Positions 46,825 to 56,100 of a stretch of DNA of 64,000 nucleotides are shown here, one piece after another. Position 1 is the stretch's first letter, and every line of letters begins with the position of its first letter. The notes below the pieces were generated by a model, which saw nothing but the letters and a program-made list of their open reading frames with translations, was not told where the DNA came from and searched no databases. This DNA comes from Cellulosimicrobium sp. CUA-896 (GTDB taxonomy: Bacteria > Actinomycetota > Actinomycetes > Actinomycetales > Cellulomonadaceae), in the NCBI RefSeq assembly GCF_001942335.1, contig NZ_MKKH01000002.1, positions 1-64,000 on the forward strand, read 5' to 3'. The position numbers were made by a program, and so were the translations under genes.

Positions 46825-47407
46825 GGCGGGCCTGTCGCGCGGCGCCGTCGTGCGCGTCGCGCTGGACCTCGTGGACGGCGGCGGCCCCACCGGCTTCGCG
46901 GACCTCACGCTCGCGAAGGTCGCGGCCCAGGCGGGCGTCGCCACACCGAGCCTGTACAAGCACGTGGGCTCGCTCGCGGCGCTGCGGCGCGAGGTGTCGA
47001 CCGTCGCGGTCGACGAGCTCAACGCCGCGATGACGGAGGCCACGGTCGGCCTCTCGGGGCCGGAGGCCGTCGAGGCGCTCGCCCACGCGATGCGGGGCTT
47101 CGCCCGGTCGCGGCCGGGCCGGTGGGCCGCCGCCCAGGCGGCGCCCGACCCGGACGACCCGGCCGACGCCGCGCTGTCGGCCGCCGCGGACCGCTCGGTC
47201 CGCACGGTGGCGGCCGTGCTGCGCGGCTTCGACCTGCCCGAGGCCCGCACGGTCGACGCGATCCGGTCCGTGCGGGCCGGCGTGCACGGCTTCGTCACGC
47301 TCGAGCTCGCGGGCGGGTTCCGGCTCCCGCAGGACCTCGACGCGAGCTTCGCGACCCACGTCGCGATGATGCTGGCCGGGCTCGAGCGGGTCGCGCAGGA
47401 CTCGTGA
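46817..47407 (+). CDS. TetR-family regulator
   Basis: The 196-residue protein has a TetR helix-turn-helix (LTLAKVAAQAGVATPSLYKHVG, in part, residues 29-50) and a helical ligand domain of the WHG type (SRPGRWAAAQAAP, RSVRAGVHGFVTLELAGGF). GTG 46817 lies inside the hydrolase gene. It most likely represses its own operon through the GGCTAAT palindrome at 45924-45940. The inducer is probably the hydrolase's substrate or product, which is an inference. Confidence 0.9.
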   Translation: MPRAGLSRGAVVRVALDLVDGGGPTGFADLTLAKVAAQAGVATPSLYKHVGSLAALRREVSTVAVDELNAAMTEATVGLSGPEAVEALAHAMRGFARSRPGRWAAAQAAPDPDDPADAALSAAADRSVRTVAAVLRGFDLPEARTVDAIRSVRAGVHGFVTLELAGGFRLPQDLDASFATHVAMMLAGLERVAQDS

Positions 47408-47415
47408 CGTCCGCG

Positions 47416-47449
47416 CCGGACCGCCGCACCTGCGGCAGCGTCGGTCCGG
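47416..47449. terminator. Hairpin between the TetR gene and cbs
   Basis: CCGGACCG (47416-47423) pairs with CGGTCCGG (47442-47449), with an inner CCGC-ACCT-GCGG hairpin. It lies between convergent genes, 9 bases after the TetR stop. Confidence 0.55.
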
Positions 47450-47470
47450 GCGGCGCCACCCCGGACGTCG

Positions 47471-48877
47471 TCAGCGCGCGAGGAACCCCAGGAGGTCGTG
47501 CCGGGTGAGCACCCCCACGGGGTCGCCGTCCTCCACGACCAGGAGCGCGTCGGCGTCGTGCAGGGCGGCGCGGATCGCCTCCACGCCCTCGCCGGCGCCG
47601 ATCAGCGGGAACCGCTCCCCCATGTGCGCGTCGACGCGGTCGGCGAGCGACGCCGCGCCCGAGAACACGGCGTCGAGCAGCTCCCGCTCGCTCACGGAGC
47701 CCGCGACCTCACCGATCTTCACCGGCGGCTCCGCGCCGACGACGGGCATCTGCGAGACGCCGTACTCCCGCAGGATCTCGATGGCGTCCCGCACCGTCTC
47801 GCCCGGGTGGGTGTGCACCAGGTCGGGCAGGCGGCCGCCCTTGGCCCGCAGCACGTCGCCCGCGGTGACGCCCTCCTCGTCGGGCAGGAACCCGTACGAC
47901 CGCATCCACGCGTCGTTGAAGATCTTCGAGAGGTAGCCACGACCGCCGTCCGGCAGGAGCACGACGATCACGGCACGCGCCGCGGCCTGCGGGTCCTCGT
48001 CCTCGAGGCGACGCGCGAGCCGCAGGGCCGCCTCGACCGCCATGCCGCACGACCCGCCGACGAGCAGACCCTCCTCGCGCGCGAGGCGCCGGGTCATCGC
48101 GAAGGAGTCGGCGTCGCTCACGGCGATGATCTCGTCGGGCACCGACGGGTCGTACGCGGCGGGCCAGAAGTCCTCCCCGACACCCTCGACGAGGTACGGC
48201 CGCCCGTCGCCCCCCGAGTAGACCGACCCCGCCGGGTCCGCCCCCACGACCCGCACCGGCCCACCGTCGGACGCCGCACGCCCGGCCGACGCCTCGTGCA
48301 GGTAGCGGCCCGTGCCCGTGATGGTGCCGCCCGTCCCGACGCCCGTGACGAAGTGCGTCACCCGGCCGTCGGTGTCGGCCCACACCTCCGGACCCGTCGT
48401 CTCGTAGTGCGAGAGGGGACCGTTGACGTTGGCGTACTGGTTGGGCTTCCAGGCACCGGGGATCTCCCGGGTGAGGCGGTCGGAGACCGAGTAGTAGGAG
48501 TCGGGGTGGTCGGGCGCGACGGCGGTGGGCGTCACGACGACGCGTGCCCCGTAGGCCGTCAGCACGTCCCGCTTGTCCTGGCTCACCTTGTCCGGGCAGA
48601 CGAACACGCACTCGTAGCCCTTGCGCTGCGCGACGAGCGCGAGGCCGACGCCGGTGTTGCCCGACGTGGGCTCGACGATCGTCCCGCCGGGGCGCAGCTC
48701 GCCGGACGCCTCGGCGGCCTCGACCATCCTCAGCGCGATCCGGTCCTTCACCGAACCGCCGGGGTTCATGTACTCGACCTTGGCGAGGATCGTCGCCGAC
48801 AGGCCTTCCGTGACGCGGGCGAGCCGGACGAGCGGGGTGCCGCCGACGAGCTCGGAGACGTGCTCTGCGTATCTCAT
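47471..48877 (-). CDS. cbs: Cystathionine beta-synthase
   Basis: The 468-residue PLP enzyme condenses serine (or acetylserine) and homocysteine to cystathionine. PLP lysine Lys44 is in EYMNPGGSVKDRIALRM, followed by EPTSGNTGVGLALVAQ and GVGTGGTITGTGRYL. A pair of CBS domains fills the last 130 residues (GETVRDAIEILREYGVSQMP; DADALLVVEDGDPVGVLTRH). The order of domains equals Rv1077. Start ATG 48877. It is divergent from DUF5701. Confidence 0.95.
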   Translation of the reverse strand: MRYAEHVSELVGGTPLVRLARVTEGLSATILAKVEYMNPGGSVKDRIALRMVEAAEASGELRPGGTIVEPTSGNTGVGLALVAQRKGYECVFVCPDKVSQDKRDVLTAYGARVVVTPTAVAPDHPDSYYSVSDRLTREIPGAWKPNQYANVNGPLSHYETTGPEVWADTDGRVTHFVTGVGTGGTITGTGRYLHEASAGRAASDGGPVRVVGADPAGSVYSGGDGRPYLVEGVGEDFWPAAYDPSVPDEIIAVSDADSFAMTRRLAREEGLLVGGSCGMAVEAALRLARRLEDEDPQAAARAVIVVLLPDGGRGYLSKIFNDAWMRSYGFLPDEEGVTAGDVLRAKGGRLPDLVHTHPGETVRDAIEILREYGVSQMPVVGAEPPVKIGEVAGSVSERELLDAVFSGAASLADRVDAHMGERFPLIGAGEGVEAIRAALHDADALLVVEDGDPVGVLTRHDLLGFLAR

Positions 48878-49013
48878 CCCTCGATCATCCCCGATCGGCT
48901 CCGGCGCGGAGCCCCGCGCGGTGCGTCGCACGGCGCGAGCTCGCCCGGCGGGAATTCCCGTACGGTGTAGAGCGTTGGACCGTCCGACCGTTCCCCGACC
49001 GGAAGGCGTCCCC

Positions 49014-49749
49014 GTGCTCCCAACCGCCGCTCACGACGTGCCCGCGCGAACCGCCCTCGATCCCGGCCCCACCACGACGGCAGAGGCACCGGTGGTCCCC
49101 CCGCTGCCGCCGCTGACCGACCAGGCCGAGCGCCTCGTCGGACTCGGCGTCGTCGCGAGCGCCGGGCTCGCCGCCGACGCCGTGCGGGCCTCGGCGACGC
49201 GCTCGAGGCGGCCGCCCCGCCCGGATCGCTCCTCGTCGTCGACCCGGCCCTCGCGCCGCCGTCCACGCTGGCGCCGCTCCTGCGCCTCCCCGTCCGCGGC
49301 GCGCGAAGGAGGGCTTCGTCGTCGTCGACATGGACGACGTGGACCGCTTCGCCCCCGTCGACGGCCTCGCCGTCCCGCACGGCCCGCTCTACGCCGTGTC
49401 GGGCGTCGACCGCGGCGACGACCTGGCGAGCTGGTCGCCCGACGAGGCGCTGCCCGAGCTCACCGGCCGCGGCCGCACCCCGCTGCTCCTCGCCGAGGGC
49501 ATCCACTGGGCGCTGCAGGTGCCGCAGGTCGTGGCGCGCAACCACTGCTTCATGACGGTCGGCTCGCGCCTGCGCCGGCCGGACGGTCGGCTCGACGCGC
49601 GGACCCCGGCGATCTGGGTCTCGAACGGCACGGGCCGCGACGGCCGGGAGCGCCGCGGTGCGCCGAAGGTCGGGTGGTGCTGGGCGGGCAACCGGCACAC
49701 CTGGCTCGGCTTCGCGTCCGCCGCGGCACGTCACGGGACACCGGCCTGA
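49014..49749 (+). CDS. DUF5701 protein (two frameshifts)
   Basis: The product of about 245 residues matches DUF5701, an actinobacterial family of unknown function. FVVVDMDDVDRFAPVDGLAV, LPELTGRGRTPLLLAEGIHW, the RNHCFMTVGSR segment and the final PKVGWCWAGNRHTWLGFAS are hallmarks. The three parts lie in three frames; one base is lost near 49193 (RALGDALEAAAPPGSLLVV) and one near 49308 (ARKEGFVVVD). GTG 49014 follows CCGGAAGG. It ends in the best terminator of the window. Confidence 0.85.
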
Positions 49750-49756
49750 CACGACA

Positions 49757-49794
49757 GGACGGGCCCGGTCGAGACGCCTCGACCGGGCCCGTCC
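49757..49794. terminator. Very strong intrinsic terminator
   Basis: A perfect 17-base stem (from GGACGGGCCCGGTCGAG) with a 4-base ACGC loop starts 8 bases after the DUF5701 stop and 16 bases before the end of the convergent membrane-protein gene. Confidence 0.9.
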
Positions 49795-49809
49795 CGCGGG
49801 CTGGCTCGC

Positions 49810-50330
49810 TCAGCCGAGCAGGCCGAGGAGCGCCACGACGACCACGACGGCACCGAGCGCCACGACCACGGCGGGCCGGCCTGCTGCCTCGCGCGCCGCG
49901 GCCCGCCCCATGGCGGCTCCGAGGCGCCCGTGATCCCGGTGACGACCGCCGCGCCGAGGACCAGGCCGGCGCCGCCCGTCGCCCCGGCGTCCTCGAGCTG
50001 CGCCGCGAGGCCGCCCGCGAGGAGCGACCCCCACAGCGCGCCGGCGACCAGCCCGAGCGCGGCGAAGACGAGCGCGGCACGGCCCTCGGACGCACCGCGC
50101 GAGACCCGGGCGCCGAGCCACGCGACGGCGGTGCCCGCCGTCGGCACGCTGACGACGAGGAGCAGGGCGACGAACGGCAGCCACGCCGGCGGCGCACCGG
50201 AGAGGACCATGTAGAGGACCTGGACACCGAGCATGGCCGCCGCGGCGACCACGAGCCCGGCCACGACGACGGGCACCCGCGGCGGGAGGTCCTCCGCCGC
50301 GGGTGCCGGTTCGCGAGACGTGCGCGCCAC
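49810..50330 (-). CDS. Multi-pass membrane protein, unknown (frameshifted)
   Basis: I do not recognise the family. The product of about 174 residues has four to five hydrophobic helices (VPVVVAGLVVAAAAMLGVQV, WLPFVALLLVVSVPTAGTAV, LVFAALGLVAGALWGSLLAG and a last VVVALGAVVVVVALLGLLG). The frame changes near 49928 (GITGRLGAAMGRAAAREAA) by one lost base. GTG 50330 lies 2 bases after the stop of the Bax-inhibitor gene, so the two are probably co-translated. Confidence 0.72.
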
Positions 50331-50332
50331 CG

Positions 50333-51220
50333 TCAGTCGCTGCTCTGCAGGATGGCGAAGAGGCGCAGGAACTCGAGGTAGAGCCAGATGAGCGTGACCA
50401 GCAGGCCGAACGCGGCCGACCACGCGAACTTGGCCGGGACGCCGCCCTCGACGCCGCGCTTGATCGAGTCGAAGTCGACGATGAGCGACGCGGCCGCGAG
50501 GCCGACGGCGACGAGGCTGATGACGATGCCGAGCGTGCCGCCGCGCAGCCCCCAGCCGTCGAGCGCGCCGAACATGAGCAGCACGACGTTGACGAGCGAG
50601 AACGCGAGGTAGCCGACCATCGCGATGAGCAGCCAGCGCGTGAACTTCGGCGTGACCCGGACCTTGCCGGAGCGGAAGAGGAAGAGCGCCGCGGCGAAGG
50701 TGGCGACCGTTCCGACCACGGCGGACGGGACGACCCCGTCGTAGAAGCTCTCGTAGTAGGCGCTGATGCCACCGAGGAACACGCCCTGCGCGACGGTGTA
50801 CAGCGTGATGAGCAGCGGGCTCGGGTTGCGCTTGAACGCGTTGACGAGACCGAGGACGAGGCCGACGATCGCGCCGATCGGCCAGATGCCCGGCACGGTG
50901 ACCCAGGTCGCCGCCGCGACGACGACGAGCAGCGCGAGCAGCCCGCCGGTCTTCATGATCACGTCGTCGTACGTGAGGCGCTTGGTGTCCGCCGTCGTGG
51001 CCGACGGCGCGTCGTACATCTGGTTCAGGGTCGCGGCGTCGGCGGTCTGCGCGCCGTGCTGGCCCCACTGCGCCCCCTGCGGCGGCGTGCCGTAGGCCGG
51101 AGCCCCGGCCTGGCCCTGCGGCGGGGTGCCGTAGGCGGGCTGCTGCTGGGTGGCGGCACCTCCCCGCCGGTTGCGCGGGTCCCCGAAGACCGCACTGTTG
51201 TTGAAGACGGGGTTGCTCAT
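50333..51220 (-). CDS. Bax inhibitor-1/YccA family membrane protein
   Basis: The 295-residue protein has about 70 soluble N-terminal residues containing two AYGTPPQG repeats, then seven membrane helices of the BI-1/YccA family (RLTYDDVIMKTGGLLALLVV, NPSPLLITLYTVAQGVFLGG and DFDSIKRGVEGGVPAKFAWS with the conserved acidic residues). Bacterial members form proton-gated calcium leaks or interact with FtsH; which applies here is unknown. ATG 51220 follows AGGAGG. TAGGAT at 51310-51315 on this strand is a possible -10 box. Confidence 0.92.
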   Translation of the reverse strand: MSNPVFNNSAVFGDPRNRRGGAATQQQPAYGTPPQGQAGAPAYGTPPQGAQWGQHGAQTADAATLNQMYDAPSATTADTKRLTYDDVIMKTGGLLALLVVVAAATWVTVPGIWPIGAIVGLVLGLVNAFKRNPSPLLITLYTVAQGVFLGGISAYYESFYDGVVPSAVVGTVATFAAALFLFRSGKVRVTPKFTRWLLIAMVGYLAFSLVNVVLLMFGALDGWGLRGGTLGIVISLVAVGLAAASLIVDFDSIKRGVEGGVPAKFAWSAAFGLLVTLIWLYLEFLRLFAILQSSD

Positions 51221-51610
51221 GAGCTCCTCCTGGTCGCGGCGTCCACTCTTGCAGCGGGCCTCGTCATCGGCGTTCCTGCCTCGAGTCGGGTGTCGCTGGC
51301 CGTGCGTTCATCCTAGGGAACGTGCGACCCGTGGTCACTGTTCCCGGCCAGGCCGGGGCAGATCCGCCGCACGTCTCGCCCCGCCGGCGGACCCGACGGC
51401 GGCCGGCGCCCTCCGCGTGGCGCACGCCCGGGCCGCGGCGTACGCCGCGCGACGTACGGCCGGCCCTCCCGGCAGGCCCGCAGATACGCCGGAAGAGGGC
51501 TGCCCGGCGCCGGACCCCGCGCATAGGCTCGAGACGAACTCGGGAAAGAACCTGCGACGCACCCCGCGGAGCGCGAGCCCGCGGACATCCCACCCTGGAA
51601 GGGGCGAGCC
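51221..51610. other. 390-base divergent intergenic region
   Basis: No gene is supported here. It carries the promoters of the Bax-inhibitor gene (minus-strand TAGGAT at 51310-51315) and, less clearly, of the ABC operon (TAGGCT at 51524-51529). GGAAGGGG before the ATG at 51611 is the ribosome binding site. No clear repeat or operator is seen. Confidence 0.5.
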
Positions 51611-52599
51611 ATGATCGAAGCACGCGGCCTGACCAAGCGGTACGGGCCCAAGACGGCGGTGGACGGCGTCTCGTTCACCGTCCGCCCCGGCACCGTCACC
51701 GGATTCCTCGGCCCGAACGGGGCCGGCAAGTCCACCACCATGCGCATGATCATGGGGCTGGACCGGCCGACCGCCGGCACCGTCACCGTCAACGGACGCC
51801 CGTACGCGCAGCACCGCTCCCCCCTCACCGAGGTCGGCGCCCTGCTCGACGCGAAGGCCGTCCACACCGGGCGCACCGCCTACAACCACCTCCTCGCGAT
51901 GGCCGCGACGCACGGCATCCCCACCAAGCGCGTCGACGAGGTCATCGACATGACCGGTCTGCAGTCCGTCGCGAAGAAGCGCGTCGGCGGCTTCTCGCTC
52001 GGCATGGGCCAGCGCCTGGGCATCGCGTCCGCACTCCTCGGCGACCCGAAGACGCTCATCCTCGACGAGCCGGTCAACGGCCTCGACCCCGAGGGCGTGC
52101 TGTGGGTCCGCAACCTCGCCAAGTACCTCGCGTCCGAGGGCCGCACGGTCTTCCTCTCGAGCCACCTCATGAGCGAGGTCGCGCTCACCGCCGACCACAT
52201 CGTCGTCATCGGCAGGGGCCGCATCATCGCGGACGCCCCCGTGAGCGACATCGTCGACGGCGCGCAGCAGCGCACCGTGCGCGTGCGCACCCCGCACGCG
52301 ACGCAGCTCGCCGAGCTCCTCACGCGCGACGGCGCCACCATCACGAGCGACGAGCCGAGCCTGCTCGTCGTCTCCGGGGCCGACGCGGCCGGCATCGGCG
52401 AGCTCGCGGCCGCGAAGGGCTTCGTGCTGCACGAGCTCACGCCGGTCACGTCCACGCTCGAGGACGCCTACATGGCGCTGACCGCCGACGCGTCGAGTAC
52501 CAGACCGAGTCCGCGCAGGCCCACGTGGGCCACGGCGCCGCGGGCGCGGCCCCTGCCGCGGGTGCGCCCGCCCAGACCTTCGAAGGAGCACAGCGATGA
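51611..52599 (+). CDS. ABC transporter ATP-binding protein (frameshifted)
   Basis: This DrrA/BcrA-type ATPase has Walker A GPNGAGKST, the Q-loop region, signature FSLGMGQRLGIASALLG, Walker B LILDEPVNGLDPEG and the H-loop SSHLMSE. It would power the permease encoded next, probably for lipid, peptide or antibiotic export or sensing. The frame breaks near 52492; the restored C-terminus (VEYQTESAQAHVGHGAAG) ends in a TGA that overlaps the permease ATG. As given, the first frame runs into the permease and looks like a fusion. ATG 51611. Confidence 0.9.
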
Positions 52600-53446
52600 C
52601 CGCCACCGCCGTCGCCCAGGGTCCGGCCGCGACCCGCACCTCGCCCTACCGCCTCTCCTTCGGCCACGTGCTGCGGGCGGAGTGGATCAAGTTCCGCACG
52701 CTGCGCTCGACCGCGTGGACGCTCGCGATCACCGTCGTCGTCATGGCGGCGATCGCCCTGATGTTCGCGGCGCTCATGTCGTCCTCGCCGACGACCCCGA
52801 GCTGGCCGCGGGCTCCGGCGGCCTCATGCCGGGCGTGATGATCGTGACGTTCGGCTACTCGTTCGCCCAGCTCGTCGTCGCGGTGCTCGGGGCGCTGACC
52901 ATCACCGGCGAGTACTCCACCGGCATGATCCGGTCGACGTTCAGCGCGGTACCGACGCGCCTCCCGGCGTTCGCCGCCAAGTCGATCGTGCTCGCCGTCG
53001 TGACGTTCGTCGTCTCCGCGCTCGGCGTCGTCGCCTCCTACCTCGTCGCCCTGCCCTTCCTGTCGGGCACCTCGCTCGAGGTCGACCTCGGGGCCGAGGG
53101 CACGATGCGCGCGTTCATCGGCACGCCGCTGTACCTGGCGGCGATCGCCGTGCTCTCCGTCGCGCTCGGCGCGATCATCCGCAACTCGGCCGGGACGATC
53201 TTCGGCCTCGTCGCGCTGCTGCTGGTGGTCCCGTCGATCCTGCAGGCGATCCCCACGGACTGGGTGCGCGACCTCGCGCAGTTCCTGCCCAGCACCGCCG
53301 GCGAGCGCCTCGTGATCGGCGACGCGATGAACGGCATGGGCACCGAGTTCATCCTCGGCCCGTGGCAGGGCTTCGCCGTCCTCGTCGGGTGGGTCGTCGT
53401 GGCCTGGGCCGTCGCGGCGGTCGTGCTCAAGCGCCGGGACGCGTGA
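52596..53446 (+). CDS. ABC-2 type permease (frameshifted)
   Basis: The protein has about six membrane helices with the ABC-2 pattern: LRAEWIKFRTLRSTAWTLAI at the N-terminus, ALTITGEYSTGMIRSTFSAV in the middle, and six-helix closure at VVAWAVAAVVLKRRDA. EYSTGMIR is typical of exporters linked to cell-envelope stress systems. One base is missing near 52785 (ALMS to VLADDPELAAG). ATG and stop overlap both neighbours by 4 bases. It works with the ATPase encoded upstream. Confidence 0.88.
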
Positions 53447-54975
53447 GCCTGCCCGCCACCACCCCGCCGACGCCGGACGAGCAGGCCGCTCGTCCGGCGT
53501 CGGCCACGGCGCGCCCGGACACGCCCGCGCCCGCGACCGCGGGCGTCGACGCGCCGCACGACGTGCCGACCGACGCCGCGGACGGGGAGCCGACGGTCGC
53601 GACCGTCCTCCCGCCGCGCCGCGGACCCGAGCCCTTCACCGAGCTCGACGCGCGCCGTCTCGGTCCGGTCCGGCGCTACTTCGCGCGGCACCCGCGCGTC
53701 ATGGACTGGGTCGTCGTCGCGGTGTTCGCGATCCCCGGCATCCTCTACGCCGTCCTCAGCCCGGAGGAGCGCGGGTCCGACCTCGCGATGCTCGCGTTCG
53801 TCCTCGCGGGCGGCACCGTGCTGCTCTGGCGACGCCGCCGCCCCGTCGCCGTCGCGCTCGCCACCGCAGGGCTCGGGGTCGCCGCGATCGCCGTCACCGG
53901 CGACACCGCCGGGTTCGAGGTCGCCGCCATGTTCGCGACGTACGCCGTCGCGGCCGCCCGCTCGCCGCGCGTCGCCTGGCCGGCGCTCGCCGCGCTCGTC
54001 CTGCCCCTGTCCGCCGCCACCCTCCTGTGGTACGACGTCATCACCACCGCGGACGGCGAGATGCTGCGCGAGAGCGTCACGCCGGGACAGCTCACCGTCG
54101 ACCGCATGGTCAGCATGCTCATGACGGCGATCCTGTGCCTCGTCGCCATGGCCATCGGCTCCAACGTGCGCGCGCGCCGCCAGCACGTCGCCGACCTCGT
54201 CGAGCGCGCCAACTCCATCGCGCGCGACCGCGACCAGCAGGCGCAGCTCGCCGTCGCCGCCGAGCGCACCCGCATCGCGCGCGAGATGCACGACGTCGTC
54301 GCCCACTCCCTCACCGTGATGGTCGCGCTCGCCGACGGCGCCAAGGCGTCCGGCGCCAAGGACCCCGAGCTCGCCGGCCACGCGCTCGACGAGCTCACCG
54401 CCACCGGGCGCGCCGCGCTCGCGGACATGCGGCGCGTGCTCGGCGTCCTGCGCGACCCCGCGACCGGCGAACCGTCGGCCGCGCCGCTCGCGCCCACCGA
54501 CGACGTCGAGGAGCTCGAGGACGTCGTCGAGCGCTTCCGGACGGCCGGCCTGCCCGTGCGGCTCGTCCGGCGCGGGCCGCAGCCGCGGCCCGGGCCCACC
54601 GTGCGCCAGGCCGCCTACCGCATCGTCCAGGAAGCCCTGACGAACGTGCTGCGGTACGCGCCCCTGTCCCCCGTCGTCCTCGTCGAGGTCGTCCGCTGGG
54701 ATCGGAGCCCCTCCCGCGAGGGTGACTGGCTCGAGCTGCGCGTCGTCAACCGCTCCGGCCGTCGCCCCGGCGAGGGCGCCGACGCGGACGAACGCGCCCT
54801 GCCGCCGTCCGTCGCGGCGCACCACCCGGCAGGTGTCCCGATCGGCACCGGACGCGGCATCATCGGCATGCGCGAGAGGGCCGCCGTGCACGGAGGGACC
54901 GTGACGGCGGGGCCCGTCGGCGACGGCTGGGAGGTCGTCGCGCGGCTGCGCCTCGACAGGGAAGGACACCGATGA
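53443..54975 (+). CDS. NarL-type sensor histidine kinase
   Basis: The 510-residue kinase has a long Pro/Ala-rich N-terminus (1-75), four to six membrane helices (about 90-250), a HisKA_3 domain with IAREMHDVVAHSLTVMVALA (phospho-acceptor His) and a HATPase_c domain (QEALTNVLRYAP, GTGRGIIGMRERA). No large extracytoplasmic loop is present, so it probably senses within the membrane, as in LiaS/DesK-type intramembrane sensors. GTG 53443 overlaps the permease stop (GTGA). The response regulator follows. Confidence 0.92.
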   Translation: MSLPATTPPTPDEQAARPASATARPDTPAPATAGVDAPHDVPTDAADGEPTVATVLPPRRGPEPFTELDARRLGPVRRYFARHPRVMDWVVVAVFAIPGILYAVLSPEERGSDLAMLAFVLAGGTVLLWRRRRPVAVALATAGLGVAAIAVTGDTAGFEVAAMFATYAVAAARSPRVAWPALAALVLPLSAATLLWYDVITTADGEMLRESVTPGQLTVDRMVSMLMTAILCLVAMAIGSNVRARRQHVADLVERANSIARDRDQQAQLAVAAERTRIAREMHDVVAHSLTVMVALADGAKASGAKDPELAGHALDELTATGRAALADMRRVLGVLRDPATGEPSAAPLAPTDDVEELEDVVERFRTAGLPVRLVRRGPQPRPGPTVRQAAYRIVQEALTNVLRYAPLSPVVLVEVVRWDRSPSREGDWLELRVVNRSGRRPGEGADADERALPPSVAAHHPAGVPIGTGRGIIGMRERAAVHGGTVTAGPVGDGWEVVARLRLDREGHR

Positions 54976-55712
54976 CCGCCACGACCACGGGCGACGGGAC
55001 GCACGACGGTCACGAGCCGCCCCGGGCGCCGATCCGCGTGCTGCTCGTCGACGACCAGGCGCTGCTGCGCATGGGCTTCCGCATGATCCTCGCCGCCGAG
55101 GACGACATCGAGGTGGTCGGCGAGGCGAGCGACGGCGAGACCGGCATCGCCCAGGCCTCCGCGCTGCGACCCGACGTCGTGCTCATGGACGTGCGCATGC
55201 CCGGCACCAACGGCATCGAGGCGACCGCGCGCATCGTCGACGCGCAGCCCTCCTCGCGCGTCGTCATCCTCACGACCTTCGACCTCGACGAGTACGCCTT
55301 CGCGGCCCTGCGCGCCGGGGCGAGCGGGTTCCTGCTCAAGGACGCCAAGCCCGGCGAGCTCGTCGGCGCGATCCGCGCCGTCGCGAGCGGGGACGCCGCC
55401 ATGTCGCCGCGCATCACCCGCCGCATGCTCGAGATGTTCGCGGGCCAGCTTCCGGCCGACGGCGCCGGTCCCGCCGCCGCGGCGCCGAGCGGCCGCGACG
55501 ACCCGCGTCTCGCCGAGCTCACGGCACGCGAGGTCGAGGTCTTCGAGGCCCTCGGCGAAGGTCTGACCAACGCCGAGATCGCGGAGCGGTTCGTCCTGTC
55601 CGAGGCGACCGTCAAGACGCACGTGGGCCGCGTGCTCGGCAAGCTGGGCCTGCGCGACCGGGTCCAGGCCGTCGTCCTCGCGTACGAGACGGGCGTGGCG
55701 CGCCCCTCCTGA
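54972..55712 (+). CDS. NarL/FixJ-family response regulator
   Basis: The 246-residue regulator has a receiver domain (residues 21-140) with acidic pocket Asp27-Asp28, phospho-acceptor Asp73 in VVLMDVRMPGTNG, and Lys123. A LuxR helix-turn-helix follows (LTAREVEVFEALGEGLTNAE and SEATVKTHVGRVLGKLGL, about 178-235). ATG 54972 overlaps the kinase stop (ATGA). It is most likely phosphorylated by the kinase encoded before it and controls the ABC operon, possibly its own. Effector DNA sites are not identified. Confidence 0.95.
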   Translation: MTATTTGDGTHDGHEPPRAPIRVLLVDDQALLRMGFRMILAAEDDIEVVGEASDGETGIAQASALRPDVVLMDVRMPGTNGIEATARIVDAQPSSRVVILTTFDLDEYAFAALRAGASGFLLKDAKPGELVGAIRAVASGDAAMSPRITRRMLEMFAGQLPADGAGPAAAAPSGRDDPRLAELTAREVEVFEALGEGLTNAEIAERFVLSEATVKTHVGRVLGKLGLRDRVQAVVLAYETGVARPS

Positions 55713-55714
55713 TC

Positions 55715-55830
55715 GGTCGCCTCGGGCGGCCTGTGGTTGCGTCCGGGTGGGCCGGGGCGGGGTCGTGCCGGGTCGCCTCGAGCGGCCTGTGGTTGCGTCC
55801 GGGTAGGCCGGGGCGGGGTGGTGCCGGGTC
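55715..55830. repeat. Tandem 56-base repeat, two copies
   Basis: GGTCGCCTCG begins both copies (55715 and 55771). The units share GCGGCCTGTGGTTGCGTCCG and then GGCCGGGGCGGGGT, with only a few differences. They start 3 bases after the response-regulator stop, so the array forms the 3' end of that operon's message. Confidence 0.85.
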
Positions 55831-55896
55831 TACCATCCGCCGCTCGTGCCTCGCGGCTCCCGCCAGACCCGCCACGACCCGGCACCACCCCGCCCC
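55810..55896. terminator. Perfect 21-base inverted repeat, likely terminator
   Basis: The 21 bases at 55810-55830 (ending GGTGGTGCCGGGTC) recur exactly as the reverse complement at 55876-55896, with a 45-base spacer. The left arm is the end of the second tandem copy. Such a long GC stem could end the upstream operon; the long loop also fits an extragenic palindromic element. Confidence 0.65.
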
Positions 55897-56100
55897 ACCC
55901 CACCCTCGTCCGTCGTGGCACCGCCCGCACCGCAGCACGGCCGTCCTGCCACGCCCATCGTCACCGTGGTCGGTGACCGGCGGCCAGCGCACCGGTCGTC
56001 GGGGTGACGGTCCGGACGAGCGGACGGTGCGGGGTCGGATGCGAAGGGCGTAGAGCCGCACGCGGGAACCGACGGCCGACCGCCCGGGGTGACGGTGCGG

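Noticed and set aside
51611..53446. An apparent ATPase-permease fusion protein
   Set aside because: The frame loses the ATPase C-terminus and the permease N-terminus, both of which exist in other frames with an ATGA junction. Two single-base losses produce the illusion.
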